A stretch of DNA of 64,000 bases. Source: Micavibrio sp. GTDB lineage: Bacteria > Pseudomonadota > Alphaproteobacteria > Micavibrionales > Micavibrionaceae. Positions 26,502-36,455 of the stretch are shown here, in pieces. The stretch's first letter is position 1. Each line of letters opens with the position of its first letter. The stretch is from contig BQJE01000004.1 in assembly GCA_021604545.1 (NCBI GenBank), positions 62,001 through 126,000 of the forward strand, given 5' to 3'. The notes below the pieces were generated by a model, which had not been told where the DNA came from, ran no database searches, and saw only the letters and a program-made list of their open reading frames with translations. The position numbers and the translations under genes were made by a program.

Positions 26502-28316
26502 TTACTGTGTCTTCAGCTGTTGCTGCAGGGTACGGATACGCTCTTCGTACTGACGGCGTTGCTCATCCTGCTCGGCTTTGGCGGCTTCGATCTCGCGTTC
26601 CAGAGCGACAAGACGGGCCATTTGTTTCTCGTTTGTTACTTCCGGATCGAACAGCATATTCTCCAGTTTGCTTGTGTCCTGTGTGCAGGCCGAACGCTCA
26701 CGCTGGAGTTGCTGACCGAGGCGTTCTATCTGACGCTCTGCCTCGTTATAACGCATGGTTGCACGTTCCAGGTTCCAGTTCTCTGAAGAAACGGAAGCAT
26801 GTTCCTGCTCGGATTCTCTTAAGGCACTGCCCAGTTCGCTTTCAAGTTTTGAATTTTCCTGGTTGAGTTCGCGGATCATTTTTTCCATTTCGGAAACTTT
26901 GTCGCGCATGTTGGTGTCAGCAAAAGGACGCGATGATGACTGAAAAGGTTGGTCGCCACTGGTTGAAGGCTCTACGTTGCCAAGCTCTGTAATATCCTTC
27001 TCCATTTTAACGCTCGTCTTGCTGATCTTCATTTCAGGTGATTTATGATTTTCAACGATAGGCTTGGCGGCTTCTTTTTTGGGTGGAGGGTCGTTAAACT
27101 TAATTGTCTCCTTAGGGGCTTCCTGCACCTCTGCGACCTTGGCTGGTTCCGGCATCGGCGTTGGGGCCGGTGCGGCTTTAGGCGCAGGTTCAGGAATATA
27201 GGTTATCTCGATATCATCATCGGCTTTAGATGAAGTAGTCGCAGCCTGCGGCGTAGGAAGTTGTCCGGGGCCAGATGCAGATGGCGTTTTCGGTGGTGCC
27301 ATTGAGCCCATTTCTTCGGCCAGACGTTCGGACAATCTTTTATAACCGCCCGGGCTGGGTTTTTTGTTCAGGCTACCAGACACCTCGGATGAAACGCTGG
27401 ATGAAGCCAATACAGGCGCGCTTGTTTTCTCACTGGTTGCATCAACTTCTTTAATCTCAGGTACGTTGTCTTCTGGAATGATTTCAGTGATGCCCGCTCT
27501 TTTTGCATTTTTAGAACCTTTTACACTGGCTTCCATTTCCTGTGCTTCAAACGGCATCTCATAGACATCTTCAGAAAGATCACGGGAAGAAATCCGTTGG
27601 GAAACAGCAATGCCATCATCTTTGGCTGGTACCGGTAAATCTTCAAAAGATGTTCCCGGTGTAAATGGCGGCGGTGCTGTTAAGTCTGTATTCGCTGCTG
27701 CTTTTTTTATGGGTTCGGCGACAGGCATATCCGCTGCAGCTTCTTTTATAGGGGCTGCTTCGGGAATGGTTGTTGTCCCGCCAGCGCCGGTACATTTATC
27801 AAAACGCTTCATGGAATCGGCAAAACCGGTCATGTAAAAACGAAAAACATTATCCATGAGGCTAAGGTCGAGAACGCTGGCAGAGCGCAGTGCATTGTAT
27901 AAATCTTGCTGCCCTTGCATGTTAACCACCAACAGCTCACTTCGTGGTGCCTGACCCGGGATTTCCCGTTTGATACTACCGGGCACGCTGAGGGAAACAT
28001 CGTAGGTCTGGCCTTCATCAAAAGCAGGCTGGATGAAATTAACGCTTAGCGTCTCTATGCCCGCTGTCGTCCCGGTCAGTTCCATATGAAAGCCGTTATT
28101 GAATACGTTACTGACGGTGCAGTTATTGCCGCTATTGCTGATTTGCGCGACAGGCGAAGGGAAAACCTTCCAGGCTTGCGCAGGATAAAAGTAGAGTTCC
28201 GGGCCGGTTGAAAGCGAAGGATCCTCGGCAGCTTGCGCGTTACCGGGCGTTACCGCAACAAATGTCGCTCCCACAAAAAGAGCCAGTAAAAAAGCCTTAA
28301 AACCCATCTTAGCCAT
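26502..28316 (-). CDS. large exported protein with Pro-rich linker and C-terminal coiled coil
   Basis: I chose ATG 28316 because AAGGTG lies 6 nt before it and a signal peptide follows (AFLLALFVGATFVAVTPGNAQA). Earlier in-frame codons to 28394 lack a ribosome site. After the signal comes a beta-rich domain (about residues 25-190, ELYFYPAQAWKVF). A long low-complexity Pro/Ala/Lys/Glu linker (190-470) and a coiled coil (about 480-604, ending IRTLQQQLKTQ) follow. It is periplasmic or surface-exposed by inference. I do not recognise the family; a structural or envelope-spanning role would fit the layout. It converges on fadE with 10 bp between stops. Confidence 0.7.
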   Translation of the reverse strand: MAKMGFKAFLLALFVGATFVAVTPGNAQAAEDPSLSTGPELYFYPAQAWKVFPSPVAQISNSGNNCTVSNVFNNGFHMELTGTTAGIETLSVNFIQPAFDEGQTYDVSLSVPGSIKREIPGQAPRSELLVVNMQGQQDLYNALRSASVLDLSLMDNVFRFYMTGFADSMKRFDKCTGAGGTTTIPEAAPIKEAAADMPVAEPIKKAAANTDLTAPPPFTPGTSFEDLPVPAKDDGIAVSQRISSRDLSEDVYEMPFEAQEMEASVKGSKNAKRAGITEIIPEDNVPEIKEVDATSEKTSAPVLASSSVSSEVSGSLNKKPSPGGYKRLSERLAEEMGSMAPPKTPSASGPGQLPTPQAATTSSKADDDIEITYIPEPAPKAAPAPTPMPEPAKVAEVQEAPKETIKFNDPPPKKEAAKPIVENHKSPEMKISKTSVKMEKDITELGNVEPSTSGDQPFQSSSRPFADTNMRDKVSEMEKMIRELNQENSKLESELGSALRESEQEHASVSSENWNLERATMRYNEAERQIERLGQQLQRERSACTQDTSKLENMLFDPEVTNEKQMARLVALEREIEAAKAEQDEQRRQYEERIRTLQQQLKTQ

Positions 28317-28489
28317 GATGATCACCTTCAATTCGTAAATTCTGATAAAATAACGCCAATGCGTTTGAACCCTTAACAAGCCACACACTAGCACTGTGGA
28401 TAATCACATACAATCATTTTTGGAAAATGAATGGCGTAAAACCGCCCTTTTTGGCTGGTTTTTGGTCTTTTACCCTGTATAGTCCCTAT

Positions 28490-28792
28490 ATGAGTCTTGA
28501 AAATATGACAGAACAGATACAGAAGAAGCTTTCTTATGCCCCTAAATTCGGGGCAAAGGTGAAGTTCGACTTTGGTGATGATGGCATCATTTTCGTTGAT
28601 GCAACGCAAGATCCGCCGGTCCTGAACAACGAAGACGATGAGTCTGATACCACGCTGGTCTGCTCGATGGAGACTTTCCAGAAAATCCTCGATGGGTCCC
28701 AGGACCCCAATATCGCCTTCATGATGGGCAAGCTCAAGATTAAAGGCTCGATGGGTTATGCGATGAAGCTCAACGCCATTTTGGAAGATTAA
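28490..28792 (+). CDS. SCP2 sterol-carrier-like domain protein
   Basis: About 100 residues with the SCP2-type pattern: amphipathic start (MTEQIQKKLSYAP), central beta strands (AKVKFDFGDDGIIFVDA), then TLVCSMETFQKILDGSQDP and the closing IKGSMGYAMKLNAIL, which strongly resembles the family C-terminus. Such domains bind lipids or fatty acyl-CoA. The start is uncertain: ATG 28490 is listed, the frame opens at 28427, and ATG 28505 is also possible. None has a strong ribosome site. Twelve bases separate it from the hydroxylase-like gene downstream. A link to the nearby beta-oxidation genes is plausible but inferred. Confidence 0.8.
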   Translation: MSLENMTEQIQKKLSYAPKFGAKVKFDFGDDGIIFVDATQDPPVLNNEDDESDTTLVCSMETFQKILDGSQDPNIAFMMGKLKIKGSMGYAMKLNAILED

Positions 28793-28804
28793 GGCAGGTT
28801 ATTT

Positions 28805-29614
28805 ATGCTCTCCGATCGTGCAAAGCGTAAACTCCCCCGCCGTATCGCCGCTGTGCTGGTTGTTTTTCTGGTGGTGTATCTGTTTCCCTGGCTTGTGGTA
28901 TTTTTCCTGCTTTGTGGCTTTGTTGATGTTATGCGCCACAAGGACATCACGCCCTTCCTGCTGAAGCGCTATTTCATGGGCAATGGCATCCTCACCATGT
29001 TGATGGCGCCGCTTAATCTGCTGGCCGATCTGTTTTCCTTTAAGAACAAAATTATATACAAAATCGACGATCTGCCCGAGGACTATCAAAAAGAAATCAT
29101 GGAGGTCGTCGATATTTTCAAAGAGAAAAAAGATGACATCATGGAATCAATGGATAAACGCCTGGCCGAAAGTGGCCGTGGTATGCTGTTTATCAAATGG
29201 TATGACAAAGTGATGGAGCAATCGATTGTCGATTATAATGTCGAGACCAAATACATCAAAACCGTTGCTGTGTCTGCCTTTAACAAGGGACAAAAGACCA
29301 AGCTTCATTTCGGGCCGTTGCGTTTATCATTGCGGGTTTTGTACAATCTGAACCCGATTCAAAACGACCAGATTTATATCGAGGCCAACGGCGTGAAACA
29401 TTACTGGCATGACGACCCGCTGTTTATCTTTGACGATACGGTGATGCATGAATCGGCCAATAATTCGCAGGACCAGATCCGTTATTGTCTGTTCATGGAT
29501 ATCGTCCGCCCGTCTGATCATTATGAGGCGTTTAACTTCCTGATTGGCAAACTGAGCATTATCCTCAATAATATTAAGGGAATCTTCTACAAAAACTGGA
29601 AGACGATTAGTTAG
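28805..29614 (+). CDS. aspartyl/asparaginyl beta-hydroxylase-like dioxygenase, membrane anchored
   Basis: An N-terminal hydrophobic anchor (IAAVLVVFLVVYLFPWLVVF) is followed by a charged helical region and, from about residue 165, a cupin-type domain. The motifs WHDDPLFIFDDTVMHESANN and RYCLFMDIVRPSD match the Asp/Arg-hydroxylase family. The HxD-like pair and distal His would bind iron, and the Arg would bind 2-oxoglutarate. Related bacterial enzymes hydroxylate lipid A or other acyl chains (LpxO-type) or peptides; the substrate here is unknown. Membrane anchoring and the lipid-binding neighbour favour a lipid substrate, which is inference. Confidence 0.75.
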   Translation: MLSDRAKRKLPRRIAAVLVVFLVVYLFPWLVVFFLLCGFVDVMRHKDITPFLLKRYFMGNGILTMLMAPLNLLADLFSFKNKIIYKIDDLPEDYQKEIMEVVDIFKEKKDDIMESMDKRLAESGRGMLFIKWYDKVMEQSIVDYNVETKYIKTVAVSAFNKGQKTKLHFGPLRLSLRVLYNLNPIQNDQIYIEANGVKHYWHDDPLFIFDDTVMHESANNSQDQIRYCLFMDIVRPSDHYEAFNFLIGKLSIILNNIKGIFYKNWKTIS

Positions 29615-29749
29615 GGCCGCATTTCCTAGCCTTTTATTCATGCTCCCAAAGAGGATCAGATACATAAATTAGTCATAAAATTATCCTTTACATGCGTTTT
29701 GGAATTGTTTACAGAAGTCTTTCTTGTGTAAATATAAGGATATGACAAA

Positions 29750-30352
29750 ATGCGTATAGTGCTTAAATACACTCCGTCCTCAATTGCTGAGGAATTCGGG
29801 GAAACCCAGCCAAAAGAAACCAAGCAAACACCCTCAGGACCTTTGCCAAGAACGACGGAACCTGGTCAGGTTGTTGTGTGCCGTGACACAACAAACCCCA
29901 ATGGTCCGCATTATCCCGAATTTGTTACGGGTGTTCGTAAAAATGACAAAGGGGACGTCATAGATATATCGACTCTTCCACTCGAAATTATTCATAAAGA
30001 GATATCTGTTCGCGGAGGTAGAGCCTTTCTTCATATAGGAAACCAATTAATAGTTGGCGATGAAGATGAACTAAGAACCATGAAGTCTGCGTTGCTTGAA
30101 GAAATATTTTCTGAAGGCCAAAATGGTAATAAGCTTTTTGAAGCACTTATACAGGTTCGTAAACATGAGCCAAAGATCAGGCAAAATACGTCACAAGTTT
30201 TTGTTAAAAACCCAGTTTTGGGGTATGCGTCACGACGTATCGTAGACCATGCTCTTGGACAGATTGATAATATACCACACTTAACGGGTTTTAGTATTGA
30301 TGAAGGCCGACAAGGGCATGGCGTCAGTAATATCTATGCCCATACTCCCTAA
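29750..30352 (+). CDS. hypothetical protein
   Basis: 200 residues; family not recognised. It starts MRIVLKYTPSSIAEEF and has a Pro/Thr/Lys-rich linker (residues 17-40). A compact domain follows with VVVCRDTTNPNGPHYPEF, a beta-strand-rich middle (AFLHIGNQLIVGDEDEL) and a helical part, ending DEGRQGHGVSNIYAH. It has no signal peptide or membrane segment. It is flanked by 135 bp of empty sequence upstream and converges on the SCO gene. An AAGGA lies near the start. Codon use is more A+T-rich than that of the neighbours, so it may be a later acquisition. Confidence 0.6.
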   Translation: MRIVLKYTPSSIAEEFGETQPKETKQTPSGPLPRTTEPGQVVVCRDTTNPNGPHYPEFVTGVRKNDKGDVIDISTLPLEIIHKEISVRGGRAFLHIGNQLIVGDEDELRTMKSALLEEIFSEGQNGNKLFEALIQVRKHEPKIRQNTSQVFVKNPVLGYASRRIVDHALGQIDNIPHLTGFSIDEGRQGHGVSNIYAHTP

Positions 30353-30384
30353 GAATGTATTTCTTAGATTCAGGCTGTGGGGTA

Positions 30385-31017
30385 TTAGCTAGCGTTCAGG
30401 CGGTTCTTGATATCTTCGGCAATATTCTCGGCCGTATCCTCTGTCGGATAAAGCGTGATCAGCGCATCATCCGGGCTCATCAGATACATAAAGGCTGAAT
30501 GATCCATCATATAACCGTCCATCATCTCGCTCTCGATCTTGGTGGCGTAAACCTTATAGCTCTCCATCACAGCATCCACTTGCGCGCGGTTGCCGGTCAG
30601 ACCGACAATAGCGGGGTGGAACTGCTCGACGTAACCTTTCATCACATCAACCGTATCGCGTTCGGGATCGACAGAAATAAAGAGCGGCTGAATATCTGTG
30701 CCGTCCAGCGCATCCAGCACCTTTGCCATCTTCTGTAGCTCAACCGGGCAGACCGCCGGGCAGTACGTAAAGCCGAAAAAGATAATCTTATGCGCGCCCG
30801 AAAAATCGGCCTGCGTGACCGTCTTGCCATTATGATCAACCAGCTCAAAATCCCCGCCGACCTGCGCTGCACCGGCCATCGGCTCGATGGTGCTTGGTTT
30901 CTCTACAACACGTGCCGTTTCGGAATTCACCTGCATATATGCAATTCCACCACCAATAACGAAAGCGGCAGCGGCCATCATCGCGGTTCTTTTCAGGCGT
31001 TGTTTGATATTTGACAT
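30385..31017 (-). CDS. SCO1/SenC family copper protein
   Basis: An N-terminal membrane anchor/signal (MMAAAAFVIGGGIAYMQV) is followed by a thioredoxin-fold domain. It carries the copper-binding pair in FTYCPAVCPVELQKM (CxxxC) and the distal His in MMDHSAFMYLM, with FISVDPERDT between. The protein delivers copper or acts as a thiol reductant in assembly of the CuA site of cytochrome oxidase at the periplasmic face. The length (210) is normal. No oxidase genes are in the window, so the client is inferred from family knowledge. It is convergent with the hypothetical gene before it. Confidence 0.92.
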   Translation of the reverse strand: MSNIKQRLKRTAMMAAAAFVIGGGIAYMQVNSETARVVEKPSTIEPMAGAAQVGGDFELVDHNGKTVTQADFSGAHKIIFFGFTYCPAVCPVELQKMAKVLDALDGTDIQPLFISVDPERDTVDVMKGYVEQFHPAIVGLTGNRAQVDAVMESYKVYATKIESEMMDGYMMDHSAFMYLMSPDDALITLYPTEDTAENIAEDIKNRLNAS

Positions 31018-31048
31018 GGTGTTTGTTTAGACGAGCGCCGCGGCAATT

Positions 31049-31318
31049 TCAACCTAATAAAAGATCAGCAAGCTTGATTGAAGGTAGGCCCAACGTCTCC
31101 AAACTATCATTTAGGGGCAGGTTATCTTCCCGCGTTAGTTCTTTTTGATGGAAATATCTGGTTATTGGATCGCCGTCCAGTTTAACGCCAACAGGAAATG
31201 AATCGTTCTCCCTATTATTAAAGCAGACAATTTCACCAAATTTTTGGGAATAGGTTTGATCTGCCCTAGGGTTAAGATTACTAACACAAACCCTTATTTT
31301 ATGCTTTCTAAAACTCAT
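31049..31318 (-). CDS. small hypothetical protein
   Basis: 89 residues, MSFRKHKIRVCVSNLNPRAD at the start, polar, with one KLDGDPITRYFHQ stretch and a leucine-rich end (LPSIKLADLLLG). It has no recognisable domain. It lies between the SCO gene (same strand, 31 bp downstream of its stop) and the divergent thiC. The ribosome site is weak (AGAG). It is more A+T-rich than thiC and SCO. It may be real but could be spurious. Confidence 0.45.
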   Translation of the reverse strand: MSFRKHKIRVCVSNLNPRADQTYSQKFGEIVCFNNRENDSFPVGVKLDGDPITRYFHQKELTREDNLPLNDSLETLGLPSIKLADLLLG

Positions 31319-31386
31319 TGAACTCTACTTTTCTGTAAAAACGCTGGCCACCCTATATTACATTTCCATATTATGCAAGTGTTTAA

Positions 31387-33093
<1,707 letters not shown>

Positions 33094-33103
33094 CCTCGGT
33101 CAC

Positions 33104-33634
33104 TTAATGCAAAATGCTATCTAATTTTATAGACATAGATTGCACGCTTACTTGATATTTTTTAGCAAGCTTTACAACGGCTTCTTCGTCTTCAATGTCT
33201 ATAGATTTGTGTTTTATATCTTTCTCAACCATCTCGGTAGGCATTAAAAGCTCAGCGGCAAATTTATTTGCCTCGATTTCCATTTTATCTTCACCTTCTG
33301 ATGATCGATTATCTCTATTCAATCGCCTACCATTGGCGTTCTTATCAATATGCACTTGTTCCAAAAGGTCTTTTTTGTGTAGTACAAGGTGCGCAATTTC
33401 ATGCGCAAGTGTAAAACGTTGCCTGTTTGGATGATGAAACGAATTAATGCCAATAATAATGCGGCCATTGCGTTCCGCGTATATCATGCCTGAATGATCG
33501 TCGTTTAAGGGAGAATATATAACTTTAGCACCTAAAGCTTTTGCAACGTCTTCAATGGGAATAGGAGCACTTTTCAGTTTTAGTGACTTTATCAATTCCT
33601 GTGCTTTTTTCTTTATCCGACCTTTATAAGGCAT
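33104..33634 (-). CDS. ImmA/IrrE-type metallopeptidase (COG2856-like)
   Basis: 176 residues. The zinc motif HEIAHLVLHKK (HExxH) is at about residues 78-88, followed by EIEANKFAAELLMP, whose Glu/Asn-Ala-Phe-Ala pattern is diagnostic of the ImmA/IrrE family. The N-terminus has APIPIEDVAKALGAKVIY. Members cleave a partner repressor after a stress signal. It lies 11 bp downstream of an XRE-type HTH gene on the same strand, the classical repressor/anti-repressor pairing seen in ICEBs1 and prophages and in some toxin-antitoxin loci. The cleavage target is presumably that neighbour, by inference. Confidence 0.88.
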   Translation of the reverse strand: MPYKGRIKKKAQELIKSLKLKSAPIPIEDVAKALGAKVIYSPLNDDHSGMIYAERNGRIIIGINSFHHPNRQRFTLAHEIAHLVLHKKDLLEQVHIDKNANGRRLNRDNRSSEGEDKMEIEANKFAAELLMPTEMVEKDIKHKSIDIEDEEAVVKLAKKYQVSVQSMSIKLDSILH

Positions 33635-33645
33635 ATTATCTCCAA

Positions 33646-33969
33646 CTAACCTTTATTAATCACATTAATTGCCCAGTCACGAAGTTCTTCTGAGCTGCCT
33701 TTCGGAAGTTTTTTTCTTAGTTCGCGTTCACCCCCTTCTACAGAAGAAGAACTGTCTGGCAACAGCTCTTGTACATCAACTTGTAGGTGCTCGGCAAAAG
33801 AATATAATTGATGAAGGCTAACGCTTTGCTTGCCGGCCTCAATATTTGCCACCGATGTTCTAGATAAGCCGACCTTGTCAGCCAACTCCTGCTGTTTCAT
33901 TTTATTTAGACGATTTCTATATTTTTTTATTAAACCACCGCATTTTTCATATAATTCATCAGCCTTCAT
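33646..33969 (-). CDS. XRE-family HTH transcriptional regulator
   Basis: 107 residues with a Cro/CI-type helix-turn-helix, KQQELADKVGLSRTSVANIE, at about residues 25-44. A second helical part (VSLHQLYSFAEHLQVDV) follows, then a Ser/Glu-rich linker and a short C-terminal helix. It is probably autoregulated: the intergenic region upstream contains several TGTCA/TGACA inverted repeats over its promoter. It forms an operon with the ImmA/IrrE peptidase and faces the Cas2-like gene. A promoter TTGACG-18-TACAAT is visible on its strand. Confidence 0.9.
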   Translation of the reverse strand: MKADELYEKCGGLIKKYRNRLNKMKQQELADKVGLSRTSVANIEAGKQSVSLHQLYSFAEHLQVDVQELLPDSSSSVEGGERELRKKLPKGSSEELRDWAINVINKG

Positions 33970-34006
33970 ATCTCATTGTAACTTAAAGCGCGAATCGGCG
34001 TCAATC

Positions 34007-34110
34007 TTGACAACATACACATGTCAATGTTACGCACAGACATAAAATGTCATTTTAAATGACATTATGATGACAATGTAGTTGACATTAAGAATCGTAT
34101 TCTGTAGTTT
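34007..34110. promoter_or_regulatory. operator/promoter region between the XRE gene and the Cas2-like gene
   Basis: Inverted repeats built on TGTCA are TTGACA-N9-TGTCAA (34007-34027) and the 21-bp palindrome ATGTCATTT-t-AAATGACAT with one more A/T pair (34046-34066). TGACA also occurs at 34071 and within TTGACA at 34082. The last is a good -35 with TAGTTT 17 bp on (34105-34110), reading toward the Cas2-like gene. Binding by the XRE regulator would control both directions. Confidence 0.6.
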
Positions 34111-34151
34111 GATTCTTAACGGTGAAATTTCAAGCCAATGGAGGAAAAGTT

Positions 34152-34433
34152 ATGGCTCATCTGATTTCATACGACCTAAATAAGCCGGGTCAAAATTACG
34201 ACGATCTTTACGAAGCAATCAAACGCCTTGGCGCATGGTGGCACTATCTCGACTCAACCTGGATCGTGAAAAGTTCTTATTCAGCGCCCGAGATATTTGA
34301 AAAGCTTAAGCCCCATATAGATAAAAACGATACGGTGCTTGTGATTGAGATAACCTCTGAATACAGCGGGTGGTTGCCTCAAAAAGCTTGGGATTGGTTG
34401 CGGGAGAAAGTGCGGGAAGCCGCTTATAGCTAA
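34152..34433 (+). CDS. stand-alone Cas2-like (so-called SinR family) small protein
   Basis: 93 residues from an ATG preceded by GGAGG. The sequence HLISYDLNKPGQNYDDLYEA, then IKRLGAWWHYLDSTWIV and NDTVLVIEITSEYSGW, matches the ferredoxin-like fold of Cas2 and its stand-alone relatives. The Asp sits at the end of strand 1 (YDL), as in Cas2 nucleases. There is no cas1 or CRISPR array nearby. Databases often label this family SinR, a misnomer. It could be a small nuclease or toxin-like protein related to VapD/Cas2. It is followed 19 bp later by a Cys-rich protein and faces an XRE/ImmA pair. Confidence 0.65.
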   Translation: MAHLISYDLNKPGQNYDDLYEAIKRLGAWWHYLDSTWIVKSSYSAPEIFEKLKPHIDKNDTVLVIEITSEYSGWLPQKAWDWLREKVREAAYS

Positions 34434-34452
34434 AACCATAAAGGAGGAATAA

Positions 34453-34659
34453 ATGGCCAACTACTACGTAAACAAAAATAAGCAGCCAAGTGGTGATAAT
34501 GAAGTGCACCGTCAAGGCTGTAGCTTTATGCCAGACCCTGAAAACAGGGAGTATCTCGGAGATTACAGTTCCTGTTTTCCGGCTGTGGCCGAAGCAAAAA
34601 GACGCGGGTATAACGCAGACGGCTGCTATTATTGTTGCAACGACTGCCATACACGTTGA
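34453..34659 (+). CDS. small Cys-rich conserved protein
   Basis: 68 residues starting MANYYVNKNKQPSGDNEVHR after a strong AAGGAGG ribosome site. It has five cysteines: one after HRQG, one in DYSSCF, and a terminal cluster GCYYCCNDCHT that could bind zinc. I recall this as a widespread unnamed family with the same YYVNKN start and CYYC-CH end. Tight spacing with the Cas2-like gene suggests a two-gene operon from the promoter at 34082. Function unknown. Confidence 0.7.
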   Translation: MANYYVNKNKQPSGDNEVHRQGCSFMPDPENREYLGDYSSCFPAVAEAKRRGYNADGCYYCCNDCHTR

Positions 34660-34716
34660 TACTATGGGGGCTATGTGCCCCCATTTTCAAAAACACTGCT
34701 GAACGGTGTATGAGTC

Positions 34717-35079
34717 ATGACCTCCCTCCTCCCCCCATGTCCGCAATGCAGCTCGGCCTATACCTACGAAGACCGGGGCCTGCTTGTCTGTCCCGAATGC
34801 GCGCATGAATGGTCCGCCTCCGCCGAGGCTACGGCGCGACAAGGCGCTGGCGAGATTGTCCGCGATGCGGTGGGCAATGAACTTAAAAGCGGTGATGACG
34901 TCACCATCGCCAGGGACTTAAAAGTCGGCAACAAATCCATCAAGGTCGGGACGAAGGTCAAGAATATCCGCGTATTGCCGCCCGAGGAACATATCGGCGA
35001 TCACGATATTGATGCCAAAGTTCCCGGCTTCGGCCCTATGGGGCTTAAGTCTTCTGTTGTGAAGAAAATTACGGAGTAA
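34717..35079 (+). CDS. YjdM/PhnA family zinc-ribbon protein
   Basis: The N-terminal zinc ribbon [14 protein letters not shown] and [10 protein letters not shown] (two CxxC) is followed by the conserved C-terminal domain [20 protein letters not shown] and [18 protein letters not shown]. This is the full PhnA/YjdM family at normal length (120). It was originally named for alkylphosphonate use, but the biochemical role is unclear; no phn genes are in the window. It ends 4 nt before a small lipoprotein gene, so the two are cotranscribed. Confidence 0.9.
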   Translation: MTSLLPPCPQCSSAYTYEDRGLLVCPECAHEWSASAEATARQGAGEIVRDAVGNELKSGDDVTIARDLKVGNKSIKVGTKVKNIRVLPPEEHIGDHDIDAKVPGFGPMGLKSSVVKKITE

Positions 35080-35083
35080 AAAC

Positions 35084-35344
35084 ATGAAAAAACTTTTTTT
35101 GATATTGGTATTCCTGCCGCTGGCGCTCACCGCCTGCGAAGGCTACCGCACGCCGTCCTTGTCCAAAGACCCGGCGAAGATGAGCAGCGCGACGCTCTGC
35201 TACCGTTATGCCGGGGCGCGGCCCGATCAGGCGATCAGCGACGAAGTTTTGCTACGCAATCTCGATTGCACCGCGATTTTGAACGATGATCCGCTTTATC
35301 AGAGTGGGCCGGATCTCGGTCCGGCGCACCGCATGTCGCGTTAA
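35084..35344 (+). CDS. small outer- or inner-membrane lipoprotein
   Basis: 86 residues. The signal peptide KLFLILVFLPLALTAC has a lipobox LTAC at residues 15-18, so Cys18 would be lipidated. The mature part carries two further cysteines (ATLCYRYAG and NLDCTAI), perhaps a disulfide. Family not recognised. It is translationally close to the YjdM gene and followed at once by a hairpin repeat and a terminator. Confidence 0.75.
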   Translation: MKKLFLILVFLPLALTACEGYRTPSLSKDPAKMSSATLCYRYAGARPDQAISDEVLLRNLDCTAILNDDPLYQSGPDLGPAHRMSR

Positions 35345-35357
35345 GCTCTTTTTTATG

Positions 35358-35383
35358 CCGAACAACGCGTTGCGTTGCTTCGG
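35358..35383 (-). repeat. bulged-G hairpin repeat, copy 1 (minus orientation)
   Basis: Read on the minus strand the arms are CCGAA-G-CAACGC and GCGTTG-TTCGG around loop AAC. It has the same shape as copies at 40131, 41425 and 41541, with an unpaired G after the fifth pair. The outer first pair is C-G here and G-C elsewhere, a compensatory change. It lies 13 bp after the lipoprotein stop. Confidence 0.7.
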
Positions 35384-35390
35384 AAAAGTA

Positions 35391-35421
35391 AAAGGGCCAC
35401 CTCCAGTAAGGTGACCCTTTT
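35391..35421. terminator. bidirectional intrinsic terminator
   Basis: AAAGGGCCACCT (35391-35402) pairs with AGGTGACCCTTT (35409-35420) with a single mismatch and a 6-nt loop, and A/T tracts lie on both sides. It serves the end of the lipoprotein operon and may also insulate the convergent phoH-like gene. Confidence 0.75.
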
Positions 35422-35449
35422 GATACGCAGTAGGACGAGGGGTTATCTT

Positions 35450-36220
35450 TTATAAAACTTCAAGCATTTCAGCGACCAATGGGTGGCGCACAATATCAAC
35501 CTGACCGAGCCTGCAAACTGCAATGTTTTCAACAGTTTCCACCTTGTCGCAAACCTGGCTCAGTCCTGACATGCCGTCGAGTAAATCGCTTTGATCCGGG
35601 TCGCCCGTGACCACCATGGTCGAGTGCCATCCCAATCGCGAGAGCAACATTTTCAACTGGCCGTAGGTGCAATTTTGCGCTTCATCTATGACGATAAATG
35701 AATTATTCAGCGTCCGCCCGCGCATAAATCCAACCGGTGCAATCTCGATGGTGCCGTCCTGCATATATTGCCGCACACGTTTGCCACCCAATCGATCACC
35801 GAGCGCATCAAAGAGCGGCCGCAAATACGGCGCCATTTTTTCTTCCATGTCACCGGGCAGAAAACCAAGGCTTTCGCCGGCTTCCATGGCGGGGCGCGAG
35901 AGGATAATGCGCTCAATCTTACCTTGCTCCAGCGCTTCCACAGCGCTTGCAACCGCAATATAAGTTTTCCCGGTTCCGGCCGGACCAACCGCAAAGGTCA
36001 GTGCGTATTCCTTGATGGCTTTCATTAATTCCGCCTGCCCTTCCGAGCGCGGCTTGATGTTCTTGACGTATTTCTGATCGCGGCGGCCATTGATTTCATC
36101 ATCCAAAGGATGCCAGTCAGACTTGTCCGTCTTCACGACGTTGCTTGTTTTATTGTTGGTACGAGAACCCTCATGGACCTCAAAGTTACCGCGTTTTTTA
36201 TGGCGTGTTTTTTTAGACAT
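35450..36220 (-). CDS. PhoH-family ATPase
   Basis: 256 residues with a P-loop FAVGPAGTGKTYIAVASAV (Walker A near residue 82) and Walker B FIVIDEAQNC, then MLLSRLGWHSTMVVTGDPDQSDL, the standard PhoH signature. The basic N-terminus (MSKKTRHKKRGNFEV) replaces the longer N-terminal domain of other PhoH proteins. Members are ATPases thought to act on RNA, with or without YbeY; substrate unknown. No ybeZ-ybeY context is seen, so it is the stand-alone phosphate-starvation type rather than YbeZ. Confidence 0.9.
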   Translation of the reverse strand: MSKKTRHKKRGNFEVHEGSRTNNKTSNVVKTDKSDWHPLDDEINGRRDQKYVKNIKPRSEGQAELMKAIKEYALTFAVGPAGTGKTYIAVASAVEALEQGKIERIILSRPAMEAGESLGFLPGDMEEKMAPYLRPLFDALGDRLGGKRVRQYMQDGTIEIAPVGFMRGRTLNNSFIVIDEAQNCTYGQLKMLLSRLGWHSTMVVTGDPDQSDLLDGMSGLSQVCDKVETVENIAVCRLGQVDIVRHPLVAEMLEVL

Positions 36221-36455
36221 GCAAAAATTCCTTCTCTGTGAAAAGTGAAGTGAAAGCGTCTTTTATGTTTTTGAATTGTAGTCTGGGGGCTGGATCTAGA
36301 GGGAGGCTCCGGGCGTTTGCGATTTCGCCTAAGGTTCTTATGTTTGAAAGTGGCAATTTTTGTTTGATGAAGGGGACTCCCTTATTACCAGTTGCTTTAA
36401 GCATACCAGAATCAAGGGGGGTTTTCCACAGAATTATACACAGACCCTCATAAAC

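Noticed and set aside
34152..34433. CRISPR-Cas locus suggested by the Cas2-like protein
   Set aside because: No cas1, other cas gene or repeat-spacer array anywhere in the window.
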